This document shows, in pieces, positions 50,819 to 60,865 of a stretch of DNA of 64,000 bases (position 1 is its first letter; every line of letters starts with the position of its first letter). Source of the DNA: DASYQD01 sp036005845. Lineage in GTDB: Bacteria; Acidobacteriota; Thermoanaerobaculia; Multivoradales; JAIOJS01. Location: the NCBI GenBank assembly GCA_036005845.1, contig DASYQD010000039.1, positions 1 to 64,000 of the forward strand. The letters run 5' to 3'. A program made the translations under genes and the position numbers. A model generated the notes under the pieces. That model was not told the origin of the DNA, ran no database searches, and was given only the letters and a program-made list of their open reading frames with translations.

Positions 50819-52645
50819 CTAGCGCGCATCACTCGCGCCGGGCTTCCCGTTGCCGCCCACGGTCTGCCCCTGCAGGAACCTGGCGAGGAAGACGTCGCCC
50901 AGCCCCGCGCTGCCGCCGACGGCGATGTCGGGGACGAGCTTCATCTTGTTCTCCGACAGCGTGGTGGCGAGCTGCATGGCGGTGTAGCCGCCGGTGCCGA
51001 CCGCTTCGACGCCGAGCTTGTACGACTCCGCCCGGGCGACGCCCACCACACGCGTCGCCTCGGCTTCGGCGCCGGCGCGCATGCGGACCGCCGCCGCCTC
51101 GGCCTCGGCGCGCTGGCGCAGCGCGCCGGCCTCACCCTTCGCCGACTCGACGTGCGCCGTCGCCTGGCGCTCGGCGATACGCACCTGCTGCTCGCTGCGC
51201 ACGACCTCGGCCTGCAGGTTGGCCACCGCCGTCTCGCGCTCGAGCTCCTGCCGGCGCATCTGTGCCTCGCGCTGCGCCTCGAAGGTGTGGCGCAGCTCGT
51301 CGGCGATCTTCCGGTCGGTCTGCGTCTTCATCAGCTCGGCCGGCGGCACGATGTCGCCGATCAAGGTGTCGATGCACTCGACGTCGTAGGCCTCGACGGC
51401 CTGCCTGATCGCCTCGTACGCCTGCTGCTGGCGGTCACTCCTGGCGGAGAGGAACTCGAGCACCGTCACCTCCTGCGCCGAGTTGCGGAAGTAGTTGGCG
51501 ACCGTCGGCTGCAGCACGTGGTCGACGAGGTTCTGCATCGAGCCGACGCGCGAGATCACCCGCGGCGCGTTGCGCATGCCGATGTGGATGATCTGCGAGA
51601 CGTCGAGCGAGAAGGCGAAGCCGTCCTTGCTGCGCACGGTGATCGGCGACAGCCGCTGGTCGTACTGGTGCGCCTCGGTGCGCTGCGCCCAGTTGAGCAC
51701 GATGTTGGTGGTCGGCACCAGCTCGACCTTCATCACCCGGCTATTGAGCGGGTGCTTGCCGGGCAGCAGCGGCTCGATCCACACGCCCTTGCGCCCGCGC
51801 TCGACGAGGTCGCCGTGGGTGAAAGTATCGCCGCTCAAGTCGACGTGCTCGTCGCCGACGTAGCTCACCACCACGCCGACGTAGCCGATCGGCACCTCGG
51901 TCATCGCGACGAGCTCGACCTGCACGAACCAGGGGTTGAGGTTCCACGAGCCGGCGAGCAGGACTTCCTCCTGCAGACCGCGGCAGCCGCCGGCGGCGAG
52001 GAACTTCTCACCCGACTGGAAGCTGTCGTGCCCGGCCACCGTCGGACCGGCGAGGTCGCCGGCCGTGATCGGGCGGCCGTCGAGCGTGGTGACGATGCCC
52101 ACCTTCTCCGGCGGCACGCGTTGCACCTGCAGCAGCGCCGGGTCGAGCTCGTGCTGGCGGGCGTTTTTGGCGGTGATCACCTCGAACAGCGCCGGGTTGA
52201 TGCGGTAGGAACCGGCCGTGAGGAAGGCGATCTGGCGGCCGCGCTCGCCGCCCTTCTTGAGGAAGGCCTCGGCGTCCTGGAAGCGGTCGCAGGGCACGTC
52301 CTTGGCGAGGATGCGGCCGGGCGGCACGGCGGCGCCGTCGACCGCCTTGACGAGGGCGATCTCGCCGGCCGGCACCTGCACGAGCGGGACGCGCAGCACC
52401 TTGTAGCGCCAGCGCCAGAACCCCCAGTGCCAGCCGGGAGGCAGTAGGCGCGCCTGGTAGCCGGCCTCGCCGTCGGCGGCGATCAACCGGCCGGGAGGCA
52501 GCGCGCGGCCGAACCGCTTGATGACGAGCCCCGAGAGGTGCTCGGGGATGAAGCGGCTCGAGAGCCACGCCAGGAAGGCGAAGAGCACGATGCCAAGCGA
52601 GGCCGTGAAGGCGAGGAAGATCGAAGTAGAGACGAACGCGAACAT
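50819..52645 (-). CDS. SPFH/Band 7 (flotillin-like) membrane protein
   Basis: 608 residues. One N-terminal membrane helix (about 5-30), then a long SPFH region with unusual insertions (RQIAFLTAGSYRINPALFEVITAK appears, and a second similar unit GLQEEVLLAGSWNLNPWFVQVELVAMTEVPIGYVGVVV). The core VRSKDGFAFSLDVSQIIHI and an Ala/Glu-rich coiled coil (RQELERETAVANLQAEVVRSEQQVRIAERQATAHVESAKGEAGALRQRAEAEAAAVR) are typical of flotillins. It would form oligomeric membrane scaffolds. AAAGGAG ribosome site. Confidence 0.9.
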   Translation of the reverse strand: MFAFVSTSIFLAFTASLGIVLFAFLAWLSSRFIPEHLSGLVIKRFGRALPPGRLIAADGEAGYQARLLPPGWHWGFWRWRYKVLRVPLVQVPAGEIALVKAVDGAAVPPGRILAKDVPCDRFQDAEAFLKKGGERGRQIAFLTAGSYRINPALFEVITAKNARQHELDPALLQVQRVPPEKVGIVTTLDGRPITAGDLAGPTVAGHDSFQSGEKFLAAGGCRGLQEEVLLAGSWNLNPWFVQVELVAMTEVPIGYVGVVVSYVGDEHVDLSGDTFTHGDLVERGRKGVWIEPLLPGKHPLNSRVMKVELVPTTNIVLNWAQRTEAHQYDQRLSPITVRSKDGFAFSLDVSQIIHIGMRNAPRVISRVGSMQNLVDHVLQPTVANYFRNSAQEVTVLEFLSARSDRQQQAYEAIRQAVEAYDVECIDTLIGDIVPPAELMKTQTDRKIADELRHTFEAQREAQMRRQELERETAVANLQAEVVRSEQQVRIAERQATAHVESAKGEAGALRQRAEAEAAAVRMRAGAEAEATRVVGVARAESYKLGVEAVGTGGYTAMQLATTLSENKMKLVPDIAVGGSAGLGDVFLARFLQGQTVGGNGKPGASDAR

Positions 52646-52801
52646 GACTGGGCTCCTTTCTGCGGAGGTCGAAGAGCACCGGTCCTGCCATGGCGTAAGC
52701 CTTTGATTTCATTGAGCCTAAATACGGAAGAACCGCGCTTGATGAGAAACCTATTGACCGAAACAGCATTACAATGATGCACGATGCGAATGCCCCACAC
52801 T

Positions 52802-52872
52802 GTCATCGCGAGGAGCGAAGCGACGAAGCGATCTCGACGCCGAGATCGCCAGCGCCGCTCCGCGGTCTCGCG

Positions 52873-52877
<5 letters not shown>
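52802..52877. repeat. Palindromic dispersed repeat, copy 2, overlapping a gene start
   Basis: Left arm 52802-52836 (GTCATCGCGAGGAGCGAAGC...GATCTCG), 4-nt centre, and an inverse-complementary right arm ending CTCGCGATGAC at 52877. Same unit as at 44951-45034 but with the arms inside-out. The final ATGAC supplies the ATG (52873) of the sigma-54 activator gene, so the element forms that gene's 5' boundary. Confidence 0.8.
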
Positions 52878-54228
<1,351 letters not shown>

Positions 54229-54253
54229 GCCGCCAGCACCTCATCGCGATCGT

Positions 54254-55585
54254 TCAGTTCCAGCACTTCCCATTCGACTGGTCGTTGATGTCGACCCAGA
54301 ATCGCAATGCCTGGTTGCCGACCCCGCCATAGGCCTGGAACCCCCATCCCCAACCATCGTGAAACTCAGCCACCCGCCAGTCGGTACCGAACTGTTGCAC
54401 GCACAGTGCATTCGCCGCGACAAGGGTGGGCGGCGGGACAACCGGTGCCGTCGTGCCGATCACGCCACCCGACCAGAGACTGTTTTGGTTGGAGTTGTTG
54501 ACGCCCATCGGCTTCGGGAGTGGGAACCCGTTACCACTCTTCCGGATGCAAAGCAGCGGCAGGGGCGTCGAGCACGGGGTGTCACCCGTCGTCGGATTGC
54601 AGTTGCTGCAGGCCACCCGGACGGTGCCTGTCGGTGCATTCACTCCGGCGAACGCCCACGTCATCCCCTTTGGCGCGCAGCCCTGGTTCGCCAGTTCGAG
54701 TGCGAGCTCGTGTGACCAGGTCGCGCCGACTGCCGCCTGCGCCTCGATCTGCGGATTCGTGCCGTCCACGTTCGCGCTGCGAATAGTCGCGAACGGCGTC
54801 GTACCGTCGGCTGCCGCTGTCCAATAGAGCTTCTGATGGTAGGTGTCGATCGCGATCTTGCGCGGGTCATAACCGATCGGACCGGGATTTCCGGACGCGG
54901 GGTCCTGGAGGACCGTTGTTGCATTCCCCGCATCGGCCAGATCGACGGCCGTGATCGCTCCGTATTGCGGCCCCGCTCCTTCGAAACCGACGACGTAGAT
55001 GCGATCAGCGCAGGTATCGAGCGCGAAGCCGAAATAGGCGGCGCCCGGAAGCGCGTTCGCAAGCATTTGCGGGGAGGTACCATTCAGGTTCGCTCGACCG
55101 ATTCTGGTGCCTTTCAGCCAATACAATTTCTGCTGCGAAGGTCGGAGGTCGAGGGCGACATCGCGAAGTGTCCCGATCGTTGCCGTCGGGATCGGCAGCG
55201 CCGACACCGACGGCACGTTCACGTTCGACCGATAGATGTGCAGATTGGCTCGATCGTCCCAGTAGATCATCTGCGCGCCTGGATCGATCTCGAGATCGTC
55301 GATCCTCTCGTTGCCGACGGTCGTGAGGAGGTGTACCGGCGTGCCTCCGCTCGAGGGCGCATACCAGATCTTGCCCGGCACGCCGGTGTCGCCCCAATAG
55401 ACGCGGCCATGGACCGTGTCGACGGCAACCGGGCCGGCGGCATTCGGCCACATCGTGACGTAAGCGCCGGCGTTGCCTACGTCGCCGCGGCGAACGTGAT
55501 CGCCGCCCCAGAAAAGGTGGTCAGAGGCAGTAAGGGCTGGTGCTCCGAAAAACACGATCAAGATGGAAAGGCGGACAGACTTCAT
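54254..55585 (-). CDS. Secreted YWTD-type beta-propeller protein
   Basis: 443 residues with a signal peptide (SILIVFFGAPALTA). Residues about 45-310 hold repeated propeller blades of the LDL-receptor YWTD class (VAVDTVHGRVYWGDTG, LEIDPGAQMIYWDDRA, VALDLRPSQQKLYWLKG, IAIDTYHQKLYWTAAAD). The C-terminal 130 residues are cysteine-containing (VACSNCNPTTGDTPC, ANALCVQQFGTDWRVAEFHDG, final NGKCWN). GGAG ribosome site 8 nt before the ATG. The base composition is visibly lower in G+C than all neighbours, and the gene lies between two copies of the end of the sigma-54 gene, both signs of acquisition. Function unknown; extracellular. Confidence 0.8.
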   Translation of the reverse strand: MKSVRLSILIVFFGAPALTASDHLFWGGDHVRRGDVGNAGAYVTMWPNAAGPVAVDTVHGRVYWGDTGVPGKIWYAPSSGGTPVHLLTTVGNERIDDLEIDPGAQMIYWDDRANLHIYRSNVNVPSVSALPIPTATIGTLRDVALDLRPSQQKLYWLKGTRIGRANLNGTSPQMLANALPGAAYFGFALDTCADRIYVVGFEGAGPQYGAITAVDLADAGNATTVLQDPASGNPGPIGYDPRKIAIDTYHQKLYWTAAADGTTPFATIRSANVDGTNPQIEAQAAVGATWSHELALELANQGCAPKGMTWAFAGVNAPTGTVRVACSNCNPTTGDTPCSTPLPLLCIRKSGNGFPLPKPMGVNNSNQNSLWSGGVIGTTAPVVPPPTLVAANALCVQQFGTDWRVAEFHDGWGWGFQAYGGVGNQALRFWVDINDQSNGKCWN

Positions 55586-55837
55586 GATCTTTTCTCCGTT
55601 TTGAACAGATAGGAATTGCTTCTCGTGAGCTCAGGTCTACAATCGCCATGGCGAGTTGGTATTCGCGCTCGCGCCGGCGATTTCGACTTGTGCGCTCGAG
55701 ACTGGTTCGCGCCCGCGCCTCCGCGAGCCGTGACCGCTCGCGCCGGGCTCGCTCGTGGCGAGCGGGTGCCCAGCGCGCTCCAATCGCTAGAAGCGCGCCG
55801 TAGCCGTGAGCGGCAGCGACCATGCTGGCGGCCGCCA

Positions 55838-55904
55838 TCCCCGCCCGGCGGGCACCGTGCGCGCCATGCCTCGCCGGCTCGGCCTCGACTCAGCGGGCCG
55901 CTAG
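55838..55904 (+). pseudogene. Duplicated 3' end of the sigma-54 activator gene
   Basis: The reading frame here ends PAGTVRAMPRRLG...stop (TAG 55902-55904), matching 12 of 13 residues of the activator's PAGTVRAMRRRLG tail at 54169-54210, with clear nucleotide identity. No start or upstream domain is attached and the frame is closed by a stop (TAG) about 30 codons upstream. A remnant, together with the true gene flanking the AT-richer YWTD gene. The rest of the 55586-55837 gap shows no supported gene. Confidence 0.55.
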
Positions 55905-56605
55905 TACAACAGCTTCGGGTACCACTTCTCGCCGCGGCCCTCGGGCGTGTAGTCGAAGAGGTTCCACAGCGGCCAGATGGCGTCGACGTGCCTGCCGTCC
56001 TGGCCCGGCTCGCTCGGCGCGAAGAGCAGCTCGGCGGCGTAGGTGTGGAAGACCTTGCCGTCGCGGCGCGAGAAGACGTTGAGCGCCGGCATCTGCGCGC
56101 CCTTCGCGTTCTCGCCCTGGTAGTCGCGGTTGTAGCTGTTGCCGGCCGACGAGAGGAGGCGCATGTGCCGCCAGCCGCGCTCGCGTGCGAGCGCCGCGAT
56201 GCGCTCGGGCGGCGACTTGGCGACGACGGCGAGGTTGACGCGGTCGACGACGTGCGGCGCCTCGCCGTCGATGCCGTCGAGGATCGACGTGCACGACGTG
56301 CAGGGCCGCTCCATCGCCGGGCCGAACATGTAGCTGTAGACGATGAGCGTAGCTTTGCCCGGCGCGAAGAGCTCCGACAGCCGCACCTCGCGGCCGGCGA
56401 CGGCGGCGTCGCCGCCAGCCTCGACGAACACGTAGTCCTCAGACACCTCACCGCCGAGCGGCAGCGAGCGCCGCTGCGCCGCCACCGCCTCCTGCTGTCG
56501 GCGCAAGTCCATCTCGGCGCGCAGCAGCTCGTCGCGTGCCGTGCGGTACTCGGGCGACTCGTTGGGGAACCGAATGGCGTGAACGTTGGCGCTGGAGTCG
56601 CTCAT
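55901..56605 (-). CDS. DUF899 thioredoxin-like protein
   Basis: 234 residues from ATG 56605. DUF899 pattern: PEYRTARDELLRAEMDLRRQQEAVAAQRRSLPLGGEV, DYVFVEAG, the FGPAMERPCTSCTSILDGIDG segment with a CxxC, and WPLWNLFDYTPEGRGEKWYP at the end. The fold is thioredoxin-like and the CTSC may be redox-active; physiological role is unknown. Followed upstream by a small membrane-protein gene on the same strand. Confidence 0.88.
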   Translation of the reverse strand: MSDSSANVHAIRFPNESPEYRTARDELLRAEMDLRRQQEAVAAQRRSLPLGGEVSEDYVFVEAGGDAAVAGREVRLSELFAPGKATLIVYSYMFGPAMERPCTSCTSILDGIDGEAPHVVDRVNLAVVAKSPPERIAALARERGWRHMRLLSSAGNSYNRDYQGENAKGAQMPALNVFSRRDGKVFHTYAAELLFAPSEPGQDGRHVDAIWPLWNLFDYTPEGRGEKWYPKLLY

Positions 56606-56652
56606 GACGAGCAGCGTACCCCAGCTCGAACGCGCGCATCGCGACGCCGCTG

Positions 56653-56877
56653 CTAGGACGCGCCGCGTCGCGATCGCAGCAGCCAGACCAGCGCGACGAT
56701 GACGACGACCGCTCCCCCGTCCCAGATACAGGCGTCGGCAATCGAGTAGCCCGGCATGATGTGCGCGAGGCGCGTGCGATCGATGACGGTCTCCTCGAAG
56801 AGGACCCACGAGGTGAGCAGCGTCAGGCCGAAGCCAACCTGGATCGAAACCGGCATTTCGCGAAACTTTACGGACAT
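56653..56877 (-). CDS. Small membrane protein under a MerR-type promoter
   Basis: 74 residues with two predicted membrane helices (VSIQVGFGLTLLTSWVLFEETV and GGAVVVIVALVWLLRS). Not recognised as a known family. It starts 62 bp from the divergent merR-type gene, behind a promoter with the 19-bp spacer that MerR-family activators need, so it is the probable regulated target. GGGAGG ribosome site. Confidence 0.7.
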   Translation of the reverse strand: MSVKFREMPVSIQVGFGLTLLTSWVLFEETVIDRTRLAHIMPGYSIADACIWDGGAVVVIVALVWLLRSRRGAS

Positions 56878-56896
56878 GGCGACCTCCCGCGTGAGA

Positions 56897-56927
56897 GGCT
56901 AAACCCGATACCGCGGTAGAGAGTCAA
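56897..56927 (-). promoter_or_regulatory. MerR-type promoter with 19-bp spacer and dyad operator
   Basis: Minus strand: -35 TTGACT (56922-56927), exactly 19 bp, then -10 TTAGCC (56897-56902). The spacer holds the perfect dyad TACCGCGGTA (56910-56919). Long-spacer promoters with a central dyad are the hallmark of MerR-family activation by DNA distortion. Confidence 0.75.
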
Positions 56928-56939
56928 GGAGGCGGTGCC

Positions 56940-57407
56940 ATGCTGATCGGCAAGCTCGCCAAGACAGCCGGCGTCAACGTCCAGACGTTGCGGTACTACG
57001 AACGGATCGGGCTGCTGTGCCCCGATCGCCGGTCGGCCTCCGGCTATCGGCACTACGACGAGCGGGCCCTGGCGCGCCTCGAGAGGATCAAGCAGGCCCA
57101 ACGTCTGGGCTTCAGGCTGGCGGAAGTGCGCACCATCCTCGCTGCCGACGACGGGTCGATGGTGCGCGTCCTGAGGTCGGCCGCCGAGAAGAAGGCGCGC
57201 GAGCTCCAAGCCAGAATCGACGAGCTGCGGGCGGCGCAGCGCACCTTGCTGGTCGAGCTCGAGCGGTGCCGCTGCGATCAGGGCAGCCCATGCGCGTTCA
57301 CCGGGCGAACGGGGCACGAGGGCGAAGTGGCCGCCGTGCCCGCTCCCCTATGGCGTCAGAACCGCGCCGAAGCCGTCAGCCGCAGCGTGCGCGCCGGCAG
57401 TCGGTAG
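56940..57407 (+). CDS. MerR-family transcriptional regulator
   Basis: 155 residues. Winged helix at the N-terminus (IGKLAKTAGVNVQTLRYYERIGLL, SGYRHYDERALARLERIKQAQRLGF) and a dimerisation helix. C-terminal cysteines C110, C112 and C118 (RCRCDQGSPC) suggest metal or thiol sensing. The position equivalent to the first MerR mercury ligand is not a cysteine, so mercury sensing of the classical type is unlikely. GGAGG ribosome site. The last 17 codons overlap the convergent TonB-receptor gene. Target: the divergent promoter at 56897-56927. Confidence 0.9.
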   Translation: MLIGKLAKTAGVNVQTLRYYERIGLLCPDRRSASGYRHYDERALARLERIKQAQRLGFRLAEVRTILAADDGSMVRVLRSAAEKKARELQARIDELRAAQRTLLVELERCRCDQGSPCAFTGRTGHEGEVAAVPAPLWRQNRAEAVSRSVRAGSR

Positions 57408-59497
57408 AACTGCGCGTCGCCCAGCTCGCTCTCCGACACCGCCGCCCGCTCGTCGCCGAGGTTGTCGCCGTCGAGGCGGACCTCCCAGCGCGGGAAGCGG
57501 TAGCCGATGCCGGCGCCCCACTCGGTGTAGCTCGGCGCCAGCACGGTGTTGCGGCGGTTCAAGAAGCGGTCGCCCACCCACTCGACCGTCGCGTGGGCGT
57601 TGAAACCTTCCTTCGGCGCCCAGGTCAGGCCGCTGCTCCACAGCCGCTTCGGCGCCAGCTCGGGGCGGTTGCCCTTCAACTGCGTCGGCTCGCCAGGGTC
57701 GAAGAACTGCACGAAGTCCTCGAACTTCGGGTCGTGCCAGCCGGCCGCGCCCTGCCAGACGAGGTCGTCGAGCAGCTTCCAGCGCAGCTCCAGCTCGTAG
57801 CCCTTGAAGCGCTGCTTGCCGCCGTTGATGAGGCCGAGGTCCTGCGGCATCACCAGGTTCTCGAGGCGCATGTCGAACGCCGTGGCCTGCCAGAACAGGC
57901 GATCGGCGATCGTGCCCTTCAACCCCAGCTCGACGCTGTTGCTGGTCTCGGGCTCGAGGATGTCGGCCTCCGCCTCGGGTCCGAAATCGATCGCCGCCGG
58001 CTTGAAGCTGCGGCGGTAGTCGCCGAAGAGCCAGATGCCGTCGTTCGCGTCGCCGAAGAGCAGCCAGCTCGCGCCGAGGACGCCGCTCAATTTGTCGTTC
58101 GACTCGTCGCCCTTCCCGCCCTCCTCTTCCTCCTCTTCTCCCTCCTCGCCGTGCGCCTCGACGCCGCCCTCGAGCTCCTCCTTGGTGTGGTTGAGGCGAA
58201 GGCCGGCGATGAGGTCGAAGCGCGGATCGGGCTTCCAGTCGGCCTGCCCGTAGATGCCGAGGAAGTCGCGCTTGTCTTCGAGGTCGGTGCTCTCGTCGAT
58301 GTGCAGCGAGTGGCTGTTGGGCGGGTCGCCGCCGTCGAGGTCGATCTCGTACTCGAAGTTGTCGCTGTTCTGCTCGCCCTTGCCGTAGAGCTCGTCGAGG
58401 CCGAGGATGAGCTGCAAGTTGCTGTCCGCGCCCCACGTCAAGTGGGTATCGAAGTAGAGGTCGGTGAACTCGGCGTCCTGGCGGAAGCCATCGGCCTCGA
58501 CGTCGGGCTCGTCGCTGATGTCGTCGCGGCGGATGAAGCCGCGGGTGGTGTCGCGCTTGGTGTGGGTGACCGAGAGCGTCGTCGTCCAGTCGCCGCCCAT
58601 CGCCGCACGGTCGAAGCCGCCGGTCAGGGCGAAGCGGTCCTGGTCGAGCTTGGCGTCACTGGGGTTGTGGTTGGCGTCGAGCGGGATGCGCGGGTCGAGG
58701 ACGGTCACCGCGTTGCCGCGCGCGTGCGGGCTCGTCGGCACCTGGTCCTGCGTCAGCGCGTCGACGTCGAAGCGCCAGTTGCCGCCCCACAAGTCGCCGC
58801 CGGCGCGGTAGAGCGCGTGGCCCAGGTCGACGCCGGCGCGGTCGTCGGCGAAACCCTGCGTCGAGCCTTCGACGGTGAGCGACTGGCGCACGCCGGCAGC
58901 GCTGCTGGGCCAGACCAACGTTGCCGTCGCGCCACCGCTGCTGTGGCTGCCGCCCCAGACGCGGCCGTAGCGCACGCCATCGCCGGCGCCGCGGTGGATG
59001 ACCTGAATGACGCCGGAGAAGGCAGTGGCGCCGTAAGCAACCGGCGCGGCGCCGCGCAGCACCTCGATGCGCTCGACGTTCTCGAGCGAGATGGCGGTGA
59101 CGGCCGGATTGAAGGCGCCGCCCCAAGGCACGCCGTCGACGACGAGGAGAAAGGCGTCGATCTCGCGCAGGCCCCATAGCTCGGGCACGAAGCCGTTGGG
59201 ACCGGCCTCGCCGCCGGGCGCCACGGTGACGCCGGCGAGCAGCGATAGCGCGCCGGCGAGGTCGGTGACGCCGCGCGCCTCGATCTCCTCGGCGGTGATG
59301 ACGGTGACCTCGGCGGGGACCGACTCGACGGCTTCGGGCACGTGCGAGGTCGTCACCTCGACCTGGCTGGTGACGGTGCCGGCCGGCTGGTCGCCGGGCG
59401 GCTCTTGGGCGCCGGCGGCGAGAGAAAGTGCGACGCAGAGACTGAGACCTATGGGAACGGCGGTGGAGACTCTCGATCGAAAGACCATGATGTGCAT
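57356..59497 (-). CDS. TonB-dependent outer-membrane receptor
   Basis: 713 residues. Signal peptide (VALSLAAGAQ), plug domain (VEVTTSHVPEAVESVPAEVTVITAEEIEARGVTDLAGALSLLAGV, IEVLRGAAPVAYGATAFSGVIQVI) and a 22-strand barrel ending in phenylalanine (RTLRLTASARF). One surface loop holds an acidic run with nearby histidine (EAHGEEGEEEEEEGG), which might bind cations. It would import a large or metal-bound ligand using TonB energy. Ligand unknown; the convergent MerR-type gene makes a metal plausible but not shown. Confidence 0.93.
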   Translation of the reverse strand: MHIMVFRSRVSTAVPIGLSLCVALSLAAGAQEPPGDQPAGTVTSQVEVTTSHVPEAVESVPAEVTVITAEEIEARGVTDLAGALSLLAGVTVAPGGEAGPNGFVPELWGLREIDAFLLVVDGVPWGGAFNPAVTAISLENVERIEVLRGAAPVAYGATAFSGVIQVIHRGAGDGVRYGRVWGGSHSSGGATATLVWPSSAAGVRQSLTVEGSTQGFADDRAGVDLGHALYRAGGDLWGGNWRFDVDALTQDQVPTSPHARGNAVTVLDPRIPLDANHNPSDAKLDQDRFALTGGFDRAAMGGDWTTTLSVTHTKRDTTRGFIRRDDISDEPDVEADGFRQDAEFTDLYFDTHLTWGADSNLQLILGLDELYGKGEQNSDNFEYEIDLDGGDPPNSHSLHIDESTDLEDKRDFLGIYGQADWKPDPRFDLIAGLRLNHTKEELEGGVEAHGEEGEEEEEEGGKGDESNDKLSGVLGASWLLFGDANDGIWLFGDYRRSFKPAAIDFGPEAEADILEPETSNSVELGLKGTIADRLFWQATAFDMRLENLVMPQDLGLINGGKQRFKGYELELRWKLLDDLVWQGAAGWHDPKFEDFVQFFDPGEPTQLKGNRPELAPKRLWSSGLTWAPKEGFNAHATVEWVGDRFLNRRNTVLAPSYTEWGAGIGYRFPRWEVRLDGDNLGDERAAVSESELGDAQFYRLPARTLRLTASARF

Positions 59498-59630
59498 GCT
59501 CCTGAATCAAGCTGCGAACGAATCGGCGTCGAGCAATGGCCGCCATGCGTTGCGGCGCTGCTCGGGCGGTGAACGGGCCGGATCGCGGGCGATCCGGGTT
59601 CGCTGCGGTGCGCGCGCCAGGCGCGCGGCG

Positions 59631-60395
59631 CTATTCGTTCTGCCGCTGGGTGAGGAGCAGGAGGTCGTCGCCGGGGCGCGGCGGCGGCAGCGACGGCGAG
59701 ACGTCGGAGCGCCTCGCGGGCACTTCTTCGGAAGCTTCGGCGCGCGAGGGCGTCGCGAGGCGTGGAGCTTCGCGCGAGCTCGCGAGGTCCGTGGCGCGCG
59801 GCGATTCGGGTAGCGCCTGCGCCGGCGCGAACGTCGCGAGGCCGGAGCCGACGACGTGGCGGACGGCCGTGCCGCGCCGCGAGCCCTCGACCCAGGCGAC
59901 GACGCCGCGCTGCCCCGGCAGCGCCGGCTCCCCCGCCACGCGCGGCGACCGGCGCGCGAGCGAGAACGCCTCGTCGCCCAACGGCGCGGCAACGGCGGGC
60001 GCCGCGACGACGAACCGCTGCGGCAGGGCAACGGCAACTTCGCGGTGTTCGTCGCCGAAGCGGAAGAGCAATCGCGCCTCGGCGCTCGGAACGGCGGGCA
60101 CGCGCCAACGGAAGCGGCGCACGTCCTGGTCGAGGTGCGGCGTCAGGCGGAACGGATAGGTCGCGCCGCCGTCGAGGCTGAGGAAGGCTTCCCACTCCTC
60201 CACTTGGCCGAGCGCCGCGAAGGGATCGACCGGCTCCCAGGCGATCTCCGTCTCGCCGCCCGCGACGAGCGGGATGTCGGCGGCGGGTGCGAGGAGGCGA
60301 ATCGCCGGCGGCGCCTGCGCGCCGGCTCGCAGCGCGCACGCGGCCAGCGCGATCCAGCCGCAAGCCGCGAGGCGAAGGGGGCGCCGGCTGACCAT
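59631..60395 (-). CDS. Secreted protein of unknown function
   Basis: 254 residues from ATG 60395 with a signal peptide (LAACGWIALAACALRAGA). The first half is beta-rich (IRLLAPAADIPLVAGGETEIAWEP, FLSLDGGATYPFRLTPHLD, FRWRVPAVPSAEARLLFRFGDE), like a fibronectin- or Ig-type domain seen in secreted proteins. The second half is low-complexity and probably disordered. TAGGCT on the minus strand (60406-60411) ends 10 nt before the ATG. Lies upstream of the TonB receptor on the same strand, 133 bp apart, a gap with nothing recognisable. Confidence 0.7.
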   Translation of the reverse strand: MVSRRPLRLAACGWIALAACALRAGAQAPPAIRLLAPAADIPLVAGGETEIAWEPVDPFAALGQVEEWEAFLSLDGGATYPFRLTPHLDQDVRRFRWRVPAVPSAEARLLFRFGDEHREVAVALPQRFVVAAPAVAAPLGDEAFSLARRSPRVAGEPALPGQRGVVAWVEGSRRGTAVRHVVGSGLATFAPAQALPESPRATDLASSREAPRLATPSRAEASEEVPARRSDVSPSLPPPRPGDDLLLLTQRQNE

Positions 60396-60515
60396 GCTCG
60401 ACCGCAGCCTATACCGAGGAGGCACGCCCCGGCCTCGCGCCGCCCGGGAACGGCGTGGTCCGCTGCGACCGATCAGCTGGATCGGTCGGCCTCTGGGCCG
60501 CGTCCTCGTCCGCCG

Positions 60516-60749
60516 TCAGCGCCGCTTCGAGGCCAGCTCGGCGCAGCGCTGGCAGCTCAACCCGTCGCTCATGAAGGGCAGGAAGGGGAATAGCCGCACG
60601 TGGCAGCGCAGGCCGCAGAGAGAGAGCGCCAGGTCGTGGGCCTGCACGGCGGTCGCCTCGGCGGGGTCCGCCTTCGCGGGCAGCCTCAGCTCGACGGCGT
60701 GACGCCGCGGCGACGTTCCCGCCCAACCCCAGCACAATGTCGCGGTCAC
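60516..60749 (-). CDS. Small zinc-ribbon-like protein
   Basis: 77 residues from GTG 60749. Cysteine pairs LSLCGLRCHV and SCQRCAEL near the C-terminus fit a small zinc ribbon; the spacing resembles short Zn-finger proteins of high-GC bacteria. TAGAGT (60757-60762) ends 7 nt before the GTG, the same layout and same 7-nt spacer (GCGCGCC) as aroC, which supports this start over a longer basic N-terminal extension. Function unknown. Confidence 0.55.
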   Translation of the reverse strand: MTATLCWGWAGTSPRRHAVELRLPAKADPAEATAVQAHDLALSLCGLRCHVRLFPFLPFMSDGLSCQRCAELASKRR

Positions 60750-60865
60750 GGCGCGCACTCTATCACCGCGCTCCTTCGCCGACCGCGCCGCACGCGCCGG
60801 CCGTGACCGCTGCCGCGCCCGCGCCGGACGTTCGGCACGGGCGCCGGGTCGCTTGACCGGCGTCG

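Noticed and set aside
52754..52776. Sigma-70 promoter TTGACC...TACAAT upstream of the sigma-54 activator
   Set aside because: The spacer is only about 10 bp, too short for a functional pair; either hexamer may be used with another partner, but no good one is visible.
55648..55803. 51-codon Arg/Ser-rich ORF with TACAAT 4 nt before its ATG
   Set aside because: The composition looks like random translation of GC-rich DNA, the gap to the hexamer is too short, and no conservation can be shown.
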